Shown here: positions 11,922-23,439 of the stretch, in pieces | Layout: every line of letters begins with the position of its first letter | Position numbering within the stretch: the stretch's first letter is position 1 | Assembly (NCBI GenBank): GCA_944474755.1 | Contig: OX104113.1 | Location: 50,421,644 to 50,485,643, forward strand | Length of the DNA stretch: 64,000 bases | Origin: Limnoperna fortunei | Lineage: Eukaryota; Mollusca; Bivalvia; Mytilida; Modiolidae | Reading direction: 5' to 3' | Made by a program: the position numbers and the translations under genes | Notes under the pieces: generated by a model | What the model saw: only the letters and a program-made list of their open reading frames with translations | What the model was told of the DNA's origin: nothing | Databases searched by the model: none

Positions 11922-14900
11922 CTATGAATGTTTATCTTTTAACTTTGAAATTGTTTCTTTCCATTGGTCCTCCGGTATATTTTTGGCCCATTCAGGAATG
12001 CTGCTCTGTGGAAGATGAATTTTCTGCATCACAGTTTTGATCTTTTCAGTTTTTTCTGTAAATAAGGTAAAATACTGAGAGAACAAGTAACGTCAGTAAA
12101 CATAAATTCATGCCATTGTTGGTTCACCTTCTTATGTTTGGATGAAAATGAATCCTTAGTTACAAACAAAATCAATATAAAACACTTATTTATAATAAAT
12201 TTCTTGGAAAAACAAACTATATTTTATGTGGACTGTCAACACAGAGATTGTTCGTTCGAATCGCACTGCATGCAGGTTGTACTCGACACCAATCTTAATT
12301 GACCAGGGTTGCCAGATTTCCTATTGATGGTTGAGGTTTTCTCCATGTACTCCGGCTTCCTCCCCAATAAAAACTGGACCCATGAAATAGCTGAATTGCT
12401 GAAAGTGCCATAAAACACCATTCAAACAAACATGTTTTACAAAATTACACTTGTCTTGATGCCTACCTCTGTCTAACTTCATCACAGAGTCATCTCTACT
12501 TTGGTTCCACAGAAGTTCTTGTGCATCTGGTTTAGGTACTGGAGGAACCTGTAAAAATTTGAATTCAGTACAAAGTTATTATGAAGCCAATGTGGACAGA
12601 ATCATTGTGAAATTAGGAAAGTAAGAAAATTCCTGAATGATCATATTCTTGTCCCCAATCAAAAGTTAGCTTTATATTCTAAAATGTAAACAGAATATTA
12701 ATTTGAAGACTACTCACAGTCACATTACTGTATTTGCAAAATATGATAATAAATACAATACAGATAAACTATAATATCAAATAATATTAAGCATTGCAAT
12801 AAGGCAAGAAATGAGGAACACATACATGTATAAAAATATACACTACAATACAACAAATTACATGAAGGGATTGTATAAAAACAAGAAAATGTCTTGGTGA
12901 AACAGATGTCCCACTTGGGACATACTTTTAATAGTAAACACCCCCTTTTTCATTCAAGCATGGAATATATGGCACACCCTACAGAATTTTTCCAGTGAAG
13001 AGATCTCATCATGTTTAAACTGTGTAACAAGTTTTATGAAGATGTAAAGTTGTCTACATAAAGAAAAAGCTTCAACACAAAGGTAAATGTGAGGTAGGCA
13101 GATGGACAGATGAATGAACAAACCAGCTGGAAATGTACATGTCCCCAACTTTCATTGGGGACATAAAAAAAACAAAATGTTTTCTGTAAAAATTTATTGG
13201 GATATAATGAAGAATTTTTTGGGGTGCAAATTCTCTAAACATGCTAAAGTAAGCAAGCTTCAAAAGTACATCATATATTTACACCAAGATATTTGCAGCT
13301 AGTTGTCCAAGCTTTCAAGATATTTGGGCTATACTTTTGGCATTTTTGTGATAAAAGCTCTGCAAGGTCGGAATTAATTGGCCTTCCTATGTTTTTAGTT
13401 TGAGCGCACTAATAAACGGCATTTAACATAGATACAATCTAAAAACAAATGACATTGAAGTCGCCAAGGTTATACATATTACTTTTGCAGACATAAACTA
13501 ATCTAGGCTGAATTTTATTGCCATTACAATCGTGACAATCCAAAGTTAGTTTTGTGATTTGTCGGATTAACCAAACAAAAAAAAAGGGAAGGTAAAATCA
13601 TTATTCGTTTTAAACTAATCCAATTAAGGGTCATCAGTGACCATTGTTTTATTTTAAAATCAACTCCCAATGAACCTAATTTCCCATTATCTGATCTACA
13701 AGATTTCTTTAAATTTAAACATTTTTATGATACTGCAATAAAATTATATTGTTTGTTAATTTAAATGAAGTTTAACACCACTTACAGCAATTTTTCAACT
13801 ATATCATGAACACCAGTTTTAGGGGGAATGAAGCTGTAGTACCTGGTAAAAACCCCCAATTTTCGACAGCTAACCTGGTAATTAACCCTTGTCAATTAAG
13901 GTTTTAGTGGAGCCACCCTCTGTTTGCAGTAACTCATATTTCTCTTAATTGCATAAGACTTGAAAACACCAAATCATTTCCCATAATCTCCATGTTAAAA
14001 CTGTCTGGTAATTGCATAAACAATTTTAAGAAATTAAAAATAAAATCCTGACAATTGCATGCAATTATCCAGAAATCATTCTCACAAGTCAGGGTTTCTG
14101 TGTCCACATGTGTCCATGAAACCTTGCCAAACACATGACAAACTTGGGTCGGAAATTCCGGGGCTAGAAGTCACTATTTTGATTGGCTACATCATACCTT
14201 AATGTAGCCAATCTAAAGCTCGCTTTCATTCACAAACTTGGTTAGGGGATTTCCTGATGTCAATTGTAAATAAACCAAATGGATGTGTTGCACAGACCAT
14301 GTGAAAATCAGTGTATTTTGTACAATAGTGTTAATAGTTTGTTATTACTGAGTTATTAATTAGTTGCGTTACGTTTTCTTCACACTCAAGAATGAGTAAA
14401 ATGACTACTGCCAAACACTTGCTTCTTTCAAGCAATTTCATTAGTTAATATTTTGAAGGATTGAGGTCATAAGAAAATCTTCTAGCCCAGGAATTTCCTA
14501 TAGCTAAGTTTGTGAGGGTTTGGTGGACACATGTGGACACAGAAACCCTGACTTGTGAGGATGTCCAGAAATTGACTTTCATGACTTGTCATGGCATCCA
14601 GTTTTTATTAGGGAAGGAAGCCAGAGTACCTGAAGAAAACCCCTGACCTTTAGTAAGAAAACTGGCAATCCTTTTCAATTAAGATTGGAGTGGGGTGCAC
14701 CCTGCCCACAGTTGGACTCGAACCCACAAAACTCAGTGACAAGAATTATCATAACATGTTTTTACAACCTTCTTATACAATTTTTGTTAAATGAATAAAG
14801 ATATTTGATCATGTTGATTGGTTTTATTGATCAACACTTTTTTTAATTAAATGGAAGTGAAAACTTTATATTTTCTGTTAATAAAATTTCTTTCTTCTAA

Positions 14901-15263
14901 TTGCATGTTTTTTTTTTTGACTAATTAGTAAATGCAATTAAGAGGAATTCACTGTACCTGCATGTATGATGGACCTCCACCTCCACTTGGAACACTATTT
15001 CTTATAGCTTCATCTATTCTGTCAGCATTTATTTCTTCTACAGACGAGTCTTCTGAAGACCCACTATCATTGTCATCAATATCTTGAGGCAACATCTGGT
15101 ATCCATGGAAACCATTTTCATTGATATCATCGTCATCATCATCTTCACTGTCAGAACTGCCAGCATTTATAAAGGCATCTGGTACAGGAAAGTCGTCTAT
15201 AGGATCTGTATTAGTGTTGTGTGGTTTGGCATCATTTTCCCCCTCTTCAGGAATAGGTGCCAT
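11922..15263 (-). CDS. MEA1: MEA1 (male-enhanced antigen 1) homologue, complete
   Basis: Three exons on the minus strand: 15263-14958 (102 codons), 12548-12467 and 12055-11922. All boundaries are GT-AG (CAG/GTACAG; TTTTTACAG; GAG/GTAGGC; TTTACAG) and phases 0 and 1 join cleanly to a TAG. The product is 173 residues; vertebrate MEA1 is of similar length. The start is firm: TAG TAA lie in frame directly before the ATG. The N-terminal half is acidic (EDDDDDD) with a GYQMLPQD motif matching the GYxPL-Q block of MEA1. The C-terminus has VMQKIHLPQSSIPEWAKNIP and DQW, matching the family's V-x(2)-M-x(4)-LP...VPxWA...QW signature. The molecular function of MEA1 is poorly defined, so none is claimed. 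The introns hold SINEs and a MITE. Confidence 0.87.
12240..12431 (+). repeat. SINE copy, head incomplete
   Basis: TTCGAATCGCACTGCATGCA at the box-B region, then CTTCCTCCCCAATAAAAACT, TTGCTGAAAGTGCCATAAAA and ATTCAAACAAACA. Inside the second MEA1 intron, antisense to the gene. Confidence 0.7.
12890..13168. repeat. repeat bounded by two GGGACA hairpins
   Basis: The left edge has TGTCCCACTTGGGACA, a perfect short hairpin. The right edge has TGTCCCCAACTTTCATTGGGGACA-type pairing, described here as GTCCCC and GGGGAC arms at about 13140-13164. Resembles the termini of the mirrored tandem-repeat elements. In the first MEA1 intron. Confidence 0.35.
13764..13925 (-). repeat. SINE copy
   Basis: Reverse orientation: GTTTAACACCACTTACAGCA, AACACCAGTTTTAGGGGG, then TGTCAATTAAGG and CCACCCTCTGTTTGCAG. 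Tail missing, head diverged. Intronic in MEA1. Confidence 0.65.
14077..14563. mobile_element. MITE family A, copy 2, complete, with 9-bp target-site duplication
   Basis: Terminal inverted repeats of about 40 bases open with CATTCTCACAAGTCAGGGTT and close with CCCTGACTTGTGAGGATG. TCCAGAAAT is found on both flanks (14068-14076 and 14564-14572), a 9-base target-site duplication. No coding capacity. A 9-base duplication with long inverted ends suggests mobilisation by a Mutator-like transposase, which is an inference. In the first MEA1 intron. Confidence 0.85.
14575..14745 (-). repeat. SINE copy
   Basis: Reverse orientation, directly beside the MITE: GGCATCCAGTTTTTATTAGG, AAGCCAGAGTACCTGAAG, GCACCCTGCCCACAGTTGGA and CTCGAACCCACAA (box-B region). 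Confidence 0.75.
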
Positions 15264-16100
15264 TTACTAATAGAGAACAGTTCAAGTAAATACAGTTGAA
15301 ATAAATTATTAATATATTTCTGATTAATCTACAAATGCAAAATTAAATACACTTTCTTATAAAAAAAGAAAATTCAAAACATTACTAGCTATTAATGGAG
15401 ATAAATTTCTCTAATTTTTACATAATATTCAAACCTCTTGACTAGTGTGGAAAAATAATTCTCATCACTAGTGAAAATGTAGTTTTAATCAGTTGATTGG
15501 CTTAAAATTGTAACGTTTCACAAATTTACTGTTTTTTTAAATTTGAGTTCAAACAGAATCTTTCATTAATGCTCTTGAATTGTCAGATTTCACCAATCTT
15601 GATAATCCACTTGTACCAATGTAAGATAATATAGCCCTTACTTGACAAATATAATTTCACATAATATATATTGAATTAGTCGACTTGTCATTAAATTAAG
15701 TCTACTTATCCATGTTATCACAAACTCAAATAATGTAATCTTGTAAATTTATCGTTTCATTTATCATTCTTCTTAGGGCAATATTTCAAAACGAGAAATG
15801 TTAGAGTTGGTTACCAAACGAGTTAAAACAAACTAGAAACTCATTTATTTGCATTTTATTCCTACCTCTGTGCCTGTGATACAAGCTTACTTAAATATGT
15901 AGGTGATTATTACACTTATTTTTTTAACATACATGTCTCTAAATGTACTTGCAAGTAAACTAGTTTATCTGACAAGCAGACAGTCTGATTATTTGATTGA
16001 ATGTTTGCTTACCAAACTACACAATCTGCCAAATCTAGCTACTAAACTATCATTCATGACCGGGTCAACTTGTTTGATGCATCAGAAAAATTATTAGATG
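15264..16100. other. intergenic, upstream of MEA1
   Basis: AT-rich DNA 5' of the MEA1 start. The MEA1 promoter should lie in the first few hundred bases, but no TATA box or other core element is clear. No gene seen. Confidence 0.4.
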
Positions 16101-16760
16101 AATATGCTTTATTGTTACAATCTGTATGTGATATATGTGGGCTTGAATTTCATTCCATGTTTCAAGATTTTTAAGGTTCAGCTGAACTATTTCATGGTCT
16201 TTACGGGTAATGGTCTTCAGGTAGAAGAGACAGTCATCAGCAAATTGTCGTGTTTGGGATCTGACACAATCTGGTCCGTCATTTATGTAGACATGATGAA
16301 AATTATCAGATATATTCCCAGGTCACAGCGGGAACCTCTTGTTTGTCACTACTACTTTTTTTTTTTTTTTGGTGTATGCATCATCATATGTATTCCTAAT
16401 CATAATAATTATTTCCTTAATTGTACTATTAATTTTGTTTTCACAATTCATATGATTTTGATTCGCCCAAAGTGGGCACCTTGATTGGTATTAATAAACG
16501 CTGTTGTTGTTGTTGTTGTTGTTGTTGATAGAAGGAGTAGTGGAGCAAGAACTGTTACTTGTGGCATGTCCGACTCAAAATGGGCGTCTACAGTTGATAT
16601 ATCATCCAATACAACTCACATTTTAAGTGTGGTTAGGTTTTCTAGCAATTTATGGATGTTTCACTCAATACCAAACGATTTGAGTTTGTATTGTTAATTA
16701 ATTACTATGTACCACAGTGTCGAATGCCTTGGAAAAATCCAGATTAGAACAATCTACTTG
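16101..16760 (-). pseudogene. LINE reverse-transcriptase fragment, split by an insertion
   Basis: On the minus strand 16743-16705 encodes LDFSKAFDTVVH (RT motif A). About 500 bases on, 16320-16100 encodes YINDGPDCV followed by RQFADDCLFY, the FADD catalytic motif C. The normal spacing is about 200 bases shorter; the excess is a plus-strand LINE tail at about 16345-16527. In-frame stops show decay. Probably jockey-type. Confidence 0.65.
16345..16527 (+). mobile_element. LINE 3' end with (GTT)n tail, nested insertion
   Basis: A T-run, then AT-rich 3' UTR ending in GTGGGCACCTTGATTGGTA, AATAAA and a TTG microsatellite (about 16502-16527). The GGGCACCTT-ATTGGTA-AATAAA order is the same as at the end of the 2605-3567 LINE, so the two belong to related families with different tail repeats. 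Confidence 0.6.
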
Positions 16761-16762
16761 GA

Positions 16763-16806
16763 TCAGGGACAGTCTATATTAGGTTAGTATAGACTGTCCC
16801 TGCTTG
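16763..16806. repeat. short perfect hairpin
   Basis: CAGGGACAGTCTATA and TATAGACTGTCCCTG form a 15-base perfect stem around a TTAGGTTAG loop. Confidence 0.7.
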
Positions 16807-16945
16807 GATATGCTGGTCATGAGCTTTGATGACCCAATTATACATGAATATAAAAATCTTGTCACAACTCAAAATAACTTTTGTTTACAATTTGAAAACG
16901 AGTGTAAAATTTAAATCAAACAAGGAAATCGATATGCGATAGCTA

Positions 16946-19900
16946 TACAAATACAAATACAAATACAAAAGCTTTATTTAGTGTCGATGTTATCATAAAC
17001 AGACAAACATAAGCTCCTTGGAGCTTTTAAAATCGACATAACATACATATTTTAACATACAACGACATGCACATATAGTAAAAACACATAATAATAATTT
17101 AAGTTCCATTTAAAAAATCATATTTGCATGCAACAATAGGAGCACAACATTTATATTATTATCTTAAGAAGCACTATGGGGCAGCAAAATAGATAAATAA
17201 AAAGCGCAAAGCAAATAATCAAAGAAGAGCATTCAGACATTGACATTAAGCATGCATACACCAGTACAGAGACATACACAATCTACAAATAAAACATTAT
17301 GATATGTTAAAATTAAATTAAAAGCATACTTCACATTTGCAAATAACACGCAGAAGTTTCCTAGGAGCTGAAAATTGAAGCATCAATGGGAGAAGCAGGA
17401 AGAACAATGGCATGACTTGCCGTTCCAGGAATTCAGAAGATTTTTAAATTGATTAAAAGAAGTTTCCTTGCGGAAGTGGTCGGGCAAATCATTCCATGTT
17501 TTGGCAGCAAAATATTTGAATGAATTTAAGCCATACCTGGATGTTTTGACACTAGGTAGTTTAGCTGTATGTTGGTATCTGAAATTATATTTATGATCTT
17601 TTATATCAATTAAATCATGGAGATACACTGGGCTTTGTTTGTTTACTATTTTGAAAGTTTCTAGTGCAATATTTCTTATTCTTCTTACTTTTAAGGATGG
17701 CATTTTTGATTTAATCAGTAGTTCTTCATAAGTGCTGTTATAATCATTATAAATAAATTTAAGGGCTCTTTCTTGGATTTTTTCCATTTTATTGGTATTA
17801 GCTTCATTACAAAAGTGCCAGGTGACAGGGCAGTAATTGAAGTTTGATAGAATGAAGGTATGGTATATTGTTAATCTGCCTAATTTGTTCAAGTATTTTC
17901 CTACTCTTTTAAGTGTATTTAGTTGTCGTGATGCATTTTTGCATATATTAGCTATATGGGTATTGAATTTAAGCTGGTAGTCAATTGTTACCCCTAAAAG
18001 TTTTATTTCTTCTTCACATTTTATAATATTATTGTTAATGTTAAAAGTTAAATTTTTATCATGGGTTTTATTTCCAATAGCAATAGCTTGAAATTTATCC
18101 GGGTTTGCTTTCATTTGGTTTACAGTAAACCACTCAATTAATTTTGTACTGTCTGTTTCTAGTTTAGTTTTTACTTCTTCAAGGTCATATCCGGCATAGG
18201 AAAGCGTGTTGTCGTCCGCATAGTTGTACAGAGAAGAGTCATGTATAAAATAGAAAATATCGTTAATGAATATATTGAAAAGAACAGGACCAAGAATAGA
18301 TCCCTGTGGTACCCCTTTATAGATTTTCTCCCAATCACTTATGGATGAGCCCACTTTGACACACTGTTTCCTATCCCAGAGATAATCCTGAAGAAGCTCA
18401 AGAGCTGTACCTGTAACGCCATATGACTTGAGTTTATCAATTAAAAGGTTATGAGGTAGACAATCGAAAGCTTTGCTTAGGTCCATTAATATTGCAGCAG
18501 TAAATTTTTTATCATCCAATGCTTTTTTCCAGTCTTCCACTATTTTTAGGAGGGTAGATTGACAGCCATATCCGGCGCGAAATGCCGAAAGATAGGGGTG
18601 GAATATTTGATTGAAATACTCGGTTAATTGATCATTTATGGCCCTTTCGAAAAATTTAGATATATAAGGCAGAATACTTACAGGTCTATAATTAGATATT
18701 TCTAGGGCATTGTTTTTCTTGTAGCAGGGAACAACCTGTGCCTCTTTCAATTTATTTGGAAATTTTGAGGATGTAAAGCTTTTATTTATCAAATTTGTTA
18801 TAGGCTTGATGATAGCAGGTTTTGCAAGCTTTAATAGTTTAGGTGAAATACCATCTTTACCTGTAGCTTTCTTGATATTGGCCTTATTAATTTGTTTTTC
18901 TACAAAAGTAAATTCAATTTCTTTAAATTTTAATGATTCAAGATCTTTCCTATTTTCTTTTATCTTTGTTAAGCTTGGATGTTCATTTTCATTAGTACAT
19001 GTAGTAACATTTGTTCCGATGTCTTTTGCTACATTTATAAAAAAGTTGTTAAATTGTGTGGCTACTTGTGTCTGGTCACTAATAATTTTATTATTTTCTT
19101 CTAAAATTATTTCATTATTATTTATATTGCCTTTATTACTTAGAAATGGTTTTATTGTAGGCCAAAAATTGCTAGATCTAGGTCCCCCTACACACCTTTC
19201 GAAGAAATATTGCTTCATAGATGCTTTTCTAATTTTATTTACTAAGTTTCTTTGTTTTCTATAGTTTTCCCAGTTCTTGCTAGATCTATATTTTAAATAT
19301 TTATTGTGGAGCATCTTTTTTCTATATACTGCTTTCCTGAGCTCACTATTCATAAATGGGGCAGGTCTAATTATGGCTTTCCTACTTTTTATAGGTGCAT
19401 GTTTATCTGCTATTTCAGTAAAAGTTTTTTCAAAGTGATTATATGATGTGTCAATGTTATTTCCATTTATACCTGTAGTGTCTAAGACTGCATTATTTAG
19501 GTCAGATAAAAAGAGTTCTTCAGAAAAATTTTTAAAACTTCTATATTTTTTAAAAACTGGTTTTCTTAGTTCAGTGTCACATTTGAATTGTACAGATACA
19601 AGATTGTGGACGTCGCTTAAACCACAGTTTACATTTAAAACATTCATACATTGTTTTGGTGAATTTGTCAAGATAACATCATTAAGGCTGGGGGTAGCAT
19701 TTTTTGTAAAACAAGTTGGCTCTTTTACAAGATTATGTAGATCAAAAATATCACATACTGATGTTAAAGGACTAGATTTATCGGATGAGAGCATATTGTA
19801 ATTCAGATCACCAATAAACATAAATTTATCATATTTAGTTGTTATTTGGTCATTAATTTTAATAAAGTCATTACTGAAATCAATGTCTTTTATTGTTTGT

Positions 19901-20040
19901 GGTCTATATACACCACTAACAATCCATTTGTTCGTACCAATTCGAATTTCAATCGCTAGTGATTCTATGATTTTAAAGTCTAAATTAGCTTTGCGGTGAC
20001 AAGGTAAGTCTGCTCTTATGTAAACATAAATAATAGTAAT
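16946..20040 (-). mobile_element. 5'-truncated jockey/CR1-like LINE with intact ORF2
   Basis: Minus-strand element. Its 3' end is a TTTGTA hexamer tail (16946-16971) preceded by AATAAAGC and a hairpin (AAGCTCC-TTGGAGCTT on the plus strand). ORF2 is open from about 20040 to 17383. The 5' end is lost, because the endonuclease is entered midway and an in-frame stop stands at about 20041. Insertion as a truncated copy is the usual outcome of target-primed reverse transcription. Confidence 0.88.
17383..20040 (-). CDS. LINE ORF2: endonuclease C-terminus and reverse transcriptase
   Basis: About 885 codons without interruption; the first Met is at 19821 but similarity runs upstream to about 20040. 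In order: exonuclease/endonuclease/phosphatase-fold residues (IVSGVYRPQ, FIGDLNYN, and a GLSDVHNLV segment with the SDH-like catalytic block), a basic linker (HNKYLKYRSSKNWENYRKQR), then RT with YRPVSILPYISK, LMDLSKAFDCLPH (motif A Asp), GVPQGSILGPVLF, YNYADDNTLS (YADD catalytic pair) and a C-terminal thumb ending YGLNSFKYFAAKTWNDLP. This is an apurinic-like endonuclease plus RT of the jockey/CR1 assemblage, without a visible RNase H. The complete frame suggests recent insertion, though the truncated N-terminus means it is not autonomous. Confidence 0.9.
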   Translation of the reverse strand: MTIIYVYIRADLPCHRKANLDFKIIESLAIEIRIGTNKWIVSGVYRPQTIKDIDFSNDFIKINDQITTKYDKFMFIGDLNYNMLSSDKSSPLTSVCDIFDLHNLVKEPTCFTKNATPSLNDVILTNSPKQCMNVLNVNCGLSDVHNLVSVQFKCDTELRKPVFKKYRSFKNFSEELFLSDLNNAVLDTTGINGNNIDTSYNHFEKTFTEIADKHAPIKSRKAIIRPAPFMNSELRKAVYRKKMLHNKYLKYRSSKNWENYRKQRNLVNKIRKASMKQYFFERCVGGPRSSNFWPTIKPFLSNKGNINNNEIILEENNKIISDQTQVATQFNNFFINVAKDIGTNVTTCTNENEHPSLTKIKENRKDLESLKFKEIEFTFVEKQINKANIKKATGKDGISPKLLKLAKPAIIKPITNLINKSFTSSKFPNKLKEAQVVPCYKKNNALEISNYRPVSILPYISKFFERAINDQLTEYFNQIFHPYLSAFRAGYGCQSTLLKIVEDWKKALDDKKFTAAILMDLSKAFDCLPHNLLIDKLKSYGVTGTALELLQDYLWDRKQCVKVGSSISDWEKIYKGVPQGSILGPVLFNIFINDIFYFIHDSSLYNYADDNTLSYAGYDLEEVKTKLETDSTKLIEWFTVNQMKANPDKFQAIAIGNKTHDKNLTFNINNNIIKCEEEIKLLGVTIDYQLKFNTHIANICKNASRQLNTLKRVGKYLNKLGRLTIYHTFILSNFNYCPVTWHFCNEANTNKMEKIQERALKFIYNDYNSTYEELLIKSKMPSLKVRRIRNIALETFKIVNKQSPVYLHDLIDIKDHKYNFRYQHTAKLPSVKTSRYGLNSFKYFAAKTWNDLPDHFRKETSFNQFKNLLNSWNGKSCHCSSCFSH

Positions 20041-20354
20041 TTAGTTGTTGTGTATGAATTCAAATTTCACAAGTTATATTTGGAAAATTTCTCCACCATG
20101 ACCAAAAAGAGAAATCGTATGACAGGGCAAACCTGTTTAACCTGGCACCGCAGGATTTGTTGCACTCCGTATTTGGTTTTTTTTCCGTTGATTTTGAAAC
20201 TTCCGGTAACAGAATCGACTGTTTATCAGTTTCTATGCGAAAATTATGGGAACTTTCAAACAGATATCAACGTTAATAACTTACGTTATATGACTATGAA
20301 TTCTCTAACATAATTTTAGCTAATTTAGAAGGTAGTTAAAGTAAATTCTCCTAT
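20041..20354. other. intergenic, no feature
   Basis: Sequence beyond the truncation point of the LINE. The short open frame at 20050-20313 has no family signature. Confidence 0.35.
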
Positions 20355-20474
20355 AGTTCCATTAATAAAACCTCACATTTCATGTTGTTTTTATTTTCAA
20401 CATTTTTTTAATCGGATATTGATTTTTATGTTTTTAGTGAATGATACATATAGGAAGGTTTTATGTTATAGAAC
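20355..20474. repeat. short MITE (family B), ~120 bp
   Basis: Left end TAGTTCCATTAATAAAACCT; right end AAGGTTTTATGTTATAGAAC is its inverted counterpart. The same left-end sequence recurs at 20566, where a longer relative begins. Confidence 0.55.
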
Positions 20475-20565
20475 CAATTCACCCATATCGACACTCAAAT
20501 GCCGAAATCTCTACTTAAGACCATTAGTACTGTAGGGTCCCACTATTTATGGACAAGAACCTAGT

Positions 20566-21309
20566 TCCATTAATAAAACCTCTTATTTCATGTTTATTTT
20601 CAACATTTTTTATCGGATATTGATATTTTACGTTTTTAGTGAAATTTGAGGTTTCATCTTTAAATGCATTTTCCAATGCAAATTCCGCAAGAAAATCATG
20701 CGGAATGTTTAAGCTGAGTTTGATATGAACAAAGTTTGTACAACCATGCAAACTGCGCTAAACTTAAAGAAAAATATCTAAATTTTCTAAAAATTGTCTT
20801 ATCTTAGTATATCGTGGATTTTTCAAGTCCTGTTTGAAGCTTTATTTGAGGTATCCCTTAACTCCCATTACATTCAATGGCTGACCCAAGTAAATCTCTA
20901 TCTTACGGCTCCGTTTTTGACGAAACGAATTTTCAATGTGTTACAATTGCGACAAATTGTATATGTTCCGCCATTAAATATAACTTGATTCCGTAATGTT
21001 GATTAACCGTTAAATTCAAAATGTCAGCTCGCAGAAAAATTTTGTCTCGAATCGACGATATTTCAAAAATGGATTACTTAATTGGACATAGTTTAATTCA
21101 TTGAAAACAGGTATAGTCTTTGTGTTTATGTAAGTTTCATGATATTTCACATGTTAAAATATACAGAACTTATGAAAAAATTTTGCTACGAGAAAAATCA
21201 ACTGACAGATAAAACCTCACATTTCAAATAATAATAAAAAATGTATAAGTCATGATCAGATGAAAATGATAAATATAAACATGAAATTGGAGGTTTTATG
21301 TTGTAGAAC
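20566..21309. repeat. longer element of MITE family B
   Basis: Starts TAGTTCCATTAATAAAACCT and ends GGAGGTTTTATGTTGTAGAA, inverted relative to the start, with CTAG at both outer edges. Shares about 75 bases of subterminal sequence (TTTTCAACATTTTTT, ATCGGATATTGAT) with the short copy just upstream. No coding capacity recognised. Confidence 0.5.
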
Positions 21310-23439
21310 TAGACAAGAACCGTCAAGTCAAGAACGATTAGAAGGTATAATTACCGAAAAGAAACAAATTTTCACCAACTAGAAAGAAAAAAAGATTTTT
21401 TGTTGTGATTATTATGAAAAGAAATTAAAAAAAATAGATGTTTGTGATTTACTGTGTAATTTTGTTGACATTGTTTTGTTAAAATTTTCTGTAATTCGTT
21501 ATCAGATTCCGCTAATAATAACAACAAAATAAATAATAAAAAATGAAATAAAAACAAAATCTTATACTTTTTTCTTCTCACAACACCATAAACACTCTTC
21601 AAATGTTATAATTTTGTTTTCAACTGGCCTTTATTACAGTTTTTTGTTTTATGATAAGCATTTAACGATTCTTCAAAAGAAACAATTATCACAAGGCGTG
21701 TGTCAATTATGGCAGTGATTGCTAATTGTACAACAATTAAAGGATTACACAACTATAAATGATATTACCCACACGTGCCTCCAATTAATCATCCCGATTA
21801 TTAATTATTATCTATAGTGCACATTATTGTTTTAAATTATTAGATATTTGAGCATATTTTTAAAGAATTTACTTATTTATGACTTAGTTATGAATACAAT
21901 TTATTATTCAACTATCTTGTTGTAGGTTAATACTACACTACATGTACAACAAAATAACGACAACAAAAACAATCAATTTTTAAAATCTTTTTGTTAATTT
22001 CTTAACATAATAATTACAACAAATAGTTCTTTTTTTTTCTTTCTTGTTGGTGAAGAAATGCTTCTGGTCATTTGACCAAGTATTGGGACCAGTAGGATAA
22101 CACTTCTGACTTCTCATGGGCTTATTATTTGTTACCTGCAATTTGCAACTAATTCATATTATTGCTTTTGACATTTTGTTATTAAAAACAGTATTTGCAG
22201 TAATATGCATTTATTTTTATAAGTTTAGTTATACATTACATTTCAGTTTTCTACGTCTCGTCATGTCTGGTAACTAAAAAATTGTATAATATTTAATAGA
22301 ACCATATTCTACCAATGCTTATAAGTATATCCAACAGTAATACTATAACTACTACAATACTATAAGTATAGTATGGCTGAAATGACAATGGTTCATTTGA
22401 CCTATGGCTGAAATGTACTATGTACGCAACTGCGAATGGACAAAACATCCAGATACCATACTGTACACATCAAGACTTTCTGCCACATGAAACAGTCATA
22501 GTCACCAATACCAACTGATTAACCAAGCCTCACCAAACTGGGCGAAGTAGGCGACAAAGTGGCCCTACTGGGACCTGAATTTGCACTAATTAAGGCATAA
22601 ATGATCAGCAAGAAAATGTCTACAACATTTTGTTTGTTCAAAATTGTTATACCACTCCATATGGAATTAAATGCCCTTCAATTATGATTTTTTTTATTAA
22701 ATTTCTGTTTTTGTCCTGTCACAACAGCTAGGTTGAAACTGTTCATTGCAAAAATGATCAGCAATACAAGTTCTACCTTTATATCACCCTGACCTTTGAG
22801 CTCAAAGTTGAATTTATGTTAATTTTGTTTAGAAAGTGTGTCCAGCCTCTTACTAGTACTATACCTTTTTGTTTTTTGACCCAGGCCTTACATATTATAC
22901 AGATGTTGTTTAGCCTGTTATAATGACCTGAATATGACCTTGACCTTTCAAGGTCAAATTTATGTTAATTTTGTATTAAAAGTTTGTCTAACCTGTAACA
23001 GTTTTGTCTTTTGACCGAGGCCTTTGATTTTGAACATGGAGATGATTCACTATGAGAGGATGTGTTTCCTTTCATAAATTTTTGAAATCCATCATTCTTT
23101 GTGTGTGTCTAATGCTAAATACTAATAGTGTGTCCATATTAGACCCCAATGTGCAGGGTCCAAGTAAAGGTGAGACATTTGTTTTAGTTTACTAAAACAG
23201 GGTCTAGTATGTTATTTCAATTTAAAATAGTGAAGACTTTAAATGTGTTTAATTTTATGATGTTTTATAGGCAACCACATACGCTCTCATATGTGCATGA
23301 CATTCAGACAAAAGAATGTAGATTTTACAATATCTGACTTCCAGTATGGAAAATACATTGGTGTTGCATAAGAATATAGATTTATTAATTCTATTGTAGT
23401 CATTTAATATGTTACAGTACAGGACACAGGAAATAAACC
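21310..23439. other. intergenic / 5' region of the macro-TIR gene
   Basis: AT-rich DNA with decayed repeat text at 22720-23040 ('gaccttgacctttcaaggtcaaatttatg'-type words seen also in the 38-kb element). Any 5' untranslated exon and promoter of the macro-TIR gene should be here; a TTACAG acceptor at 23417 suggests the coding start sits in a second exon. Confidence 0.4.

Noticed and set aside
13072..13302. Overlapping open frames on both strands
   Set aside because: They fall in the repeat bounded by GGGACA hairpins inside a MEA1 intron and show no similarity to known families.
18806..19801. Plus-strand open frames within the LINE at 17-20 kb
   Set aside because: They are antisense to the intact RT/endonuclease frame and have no domain signature.
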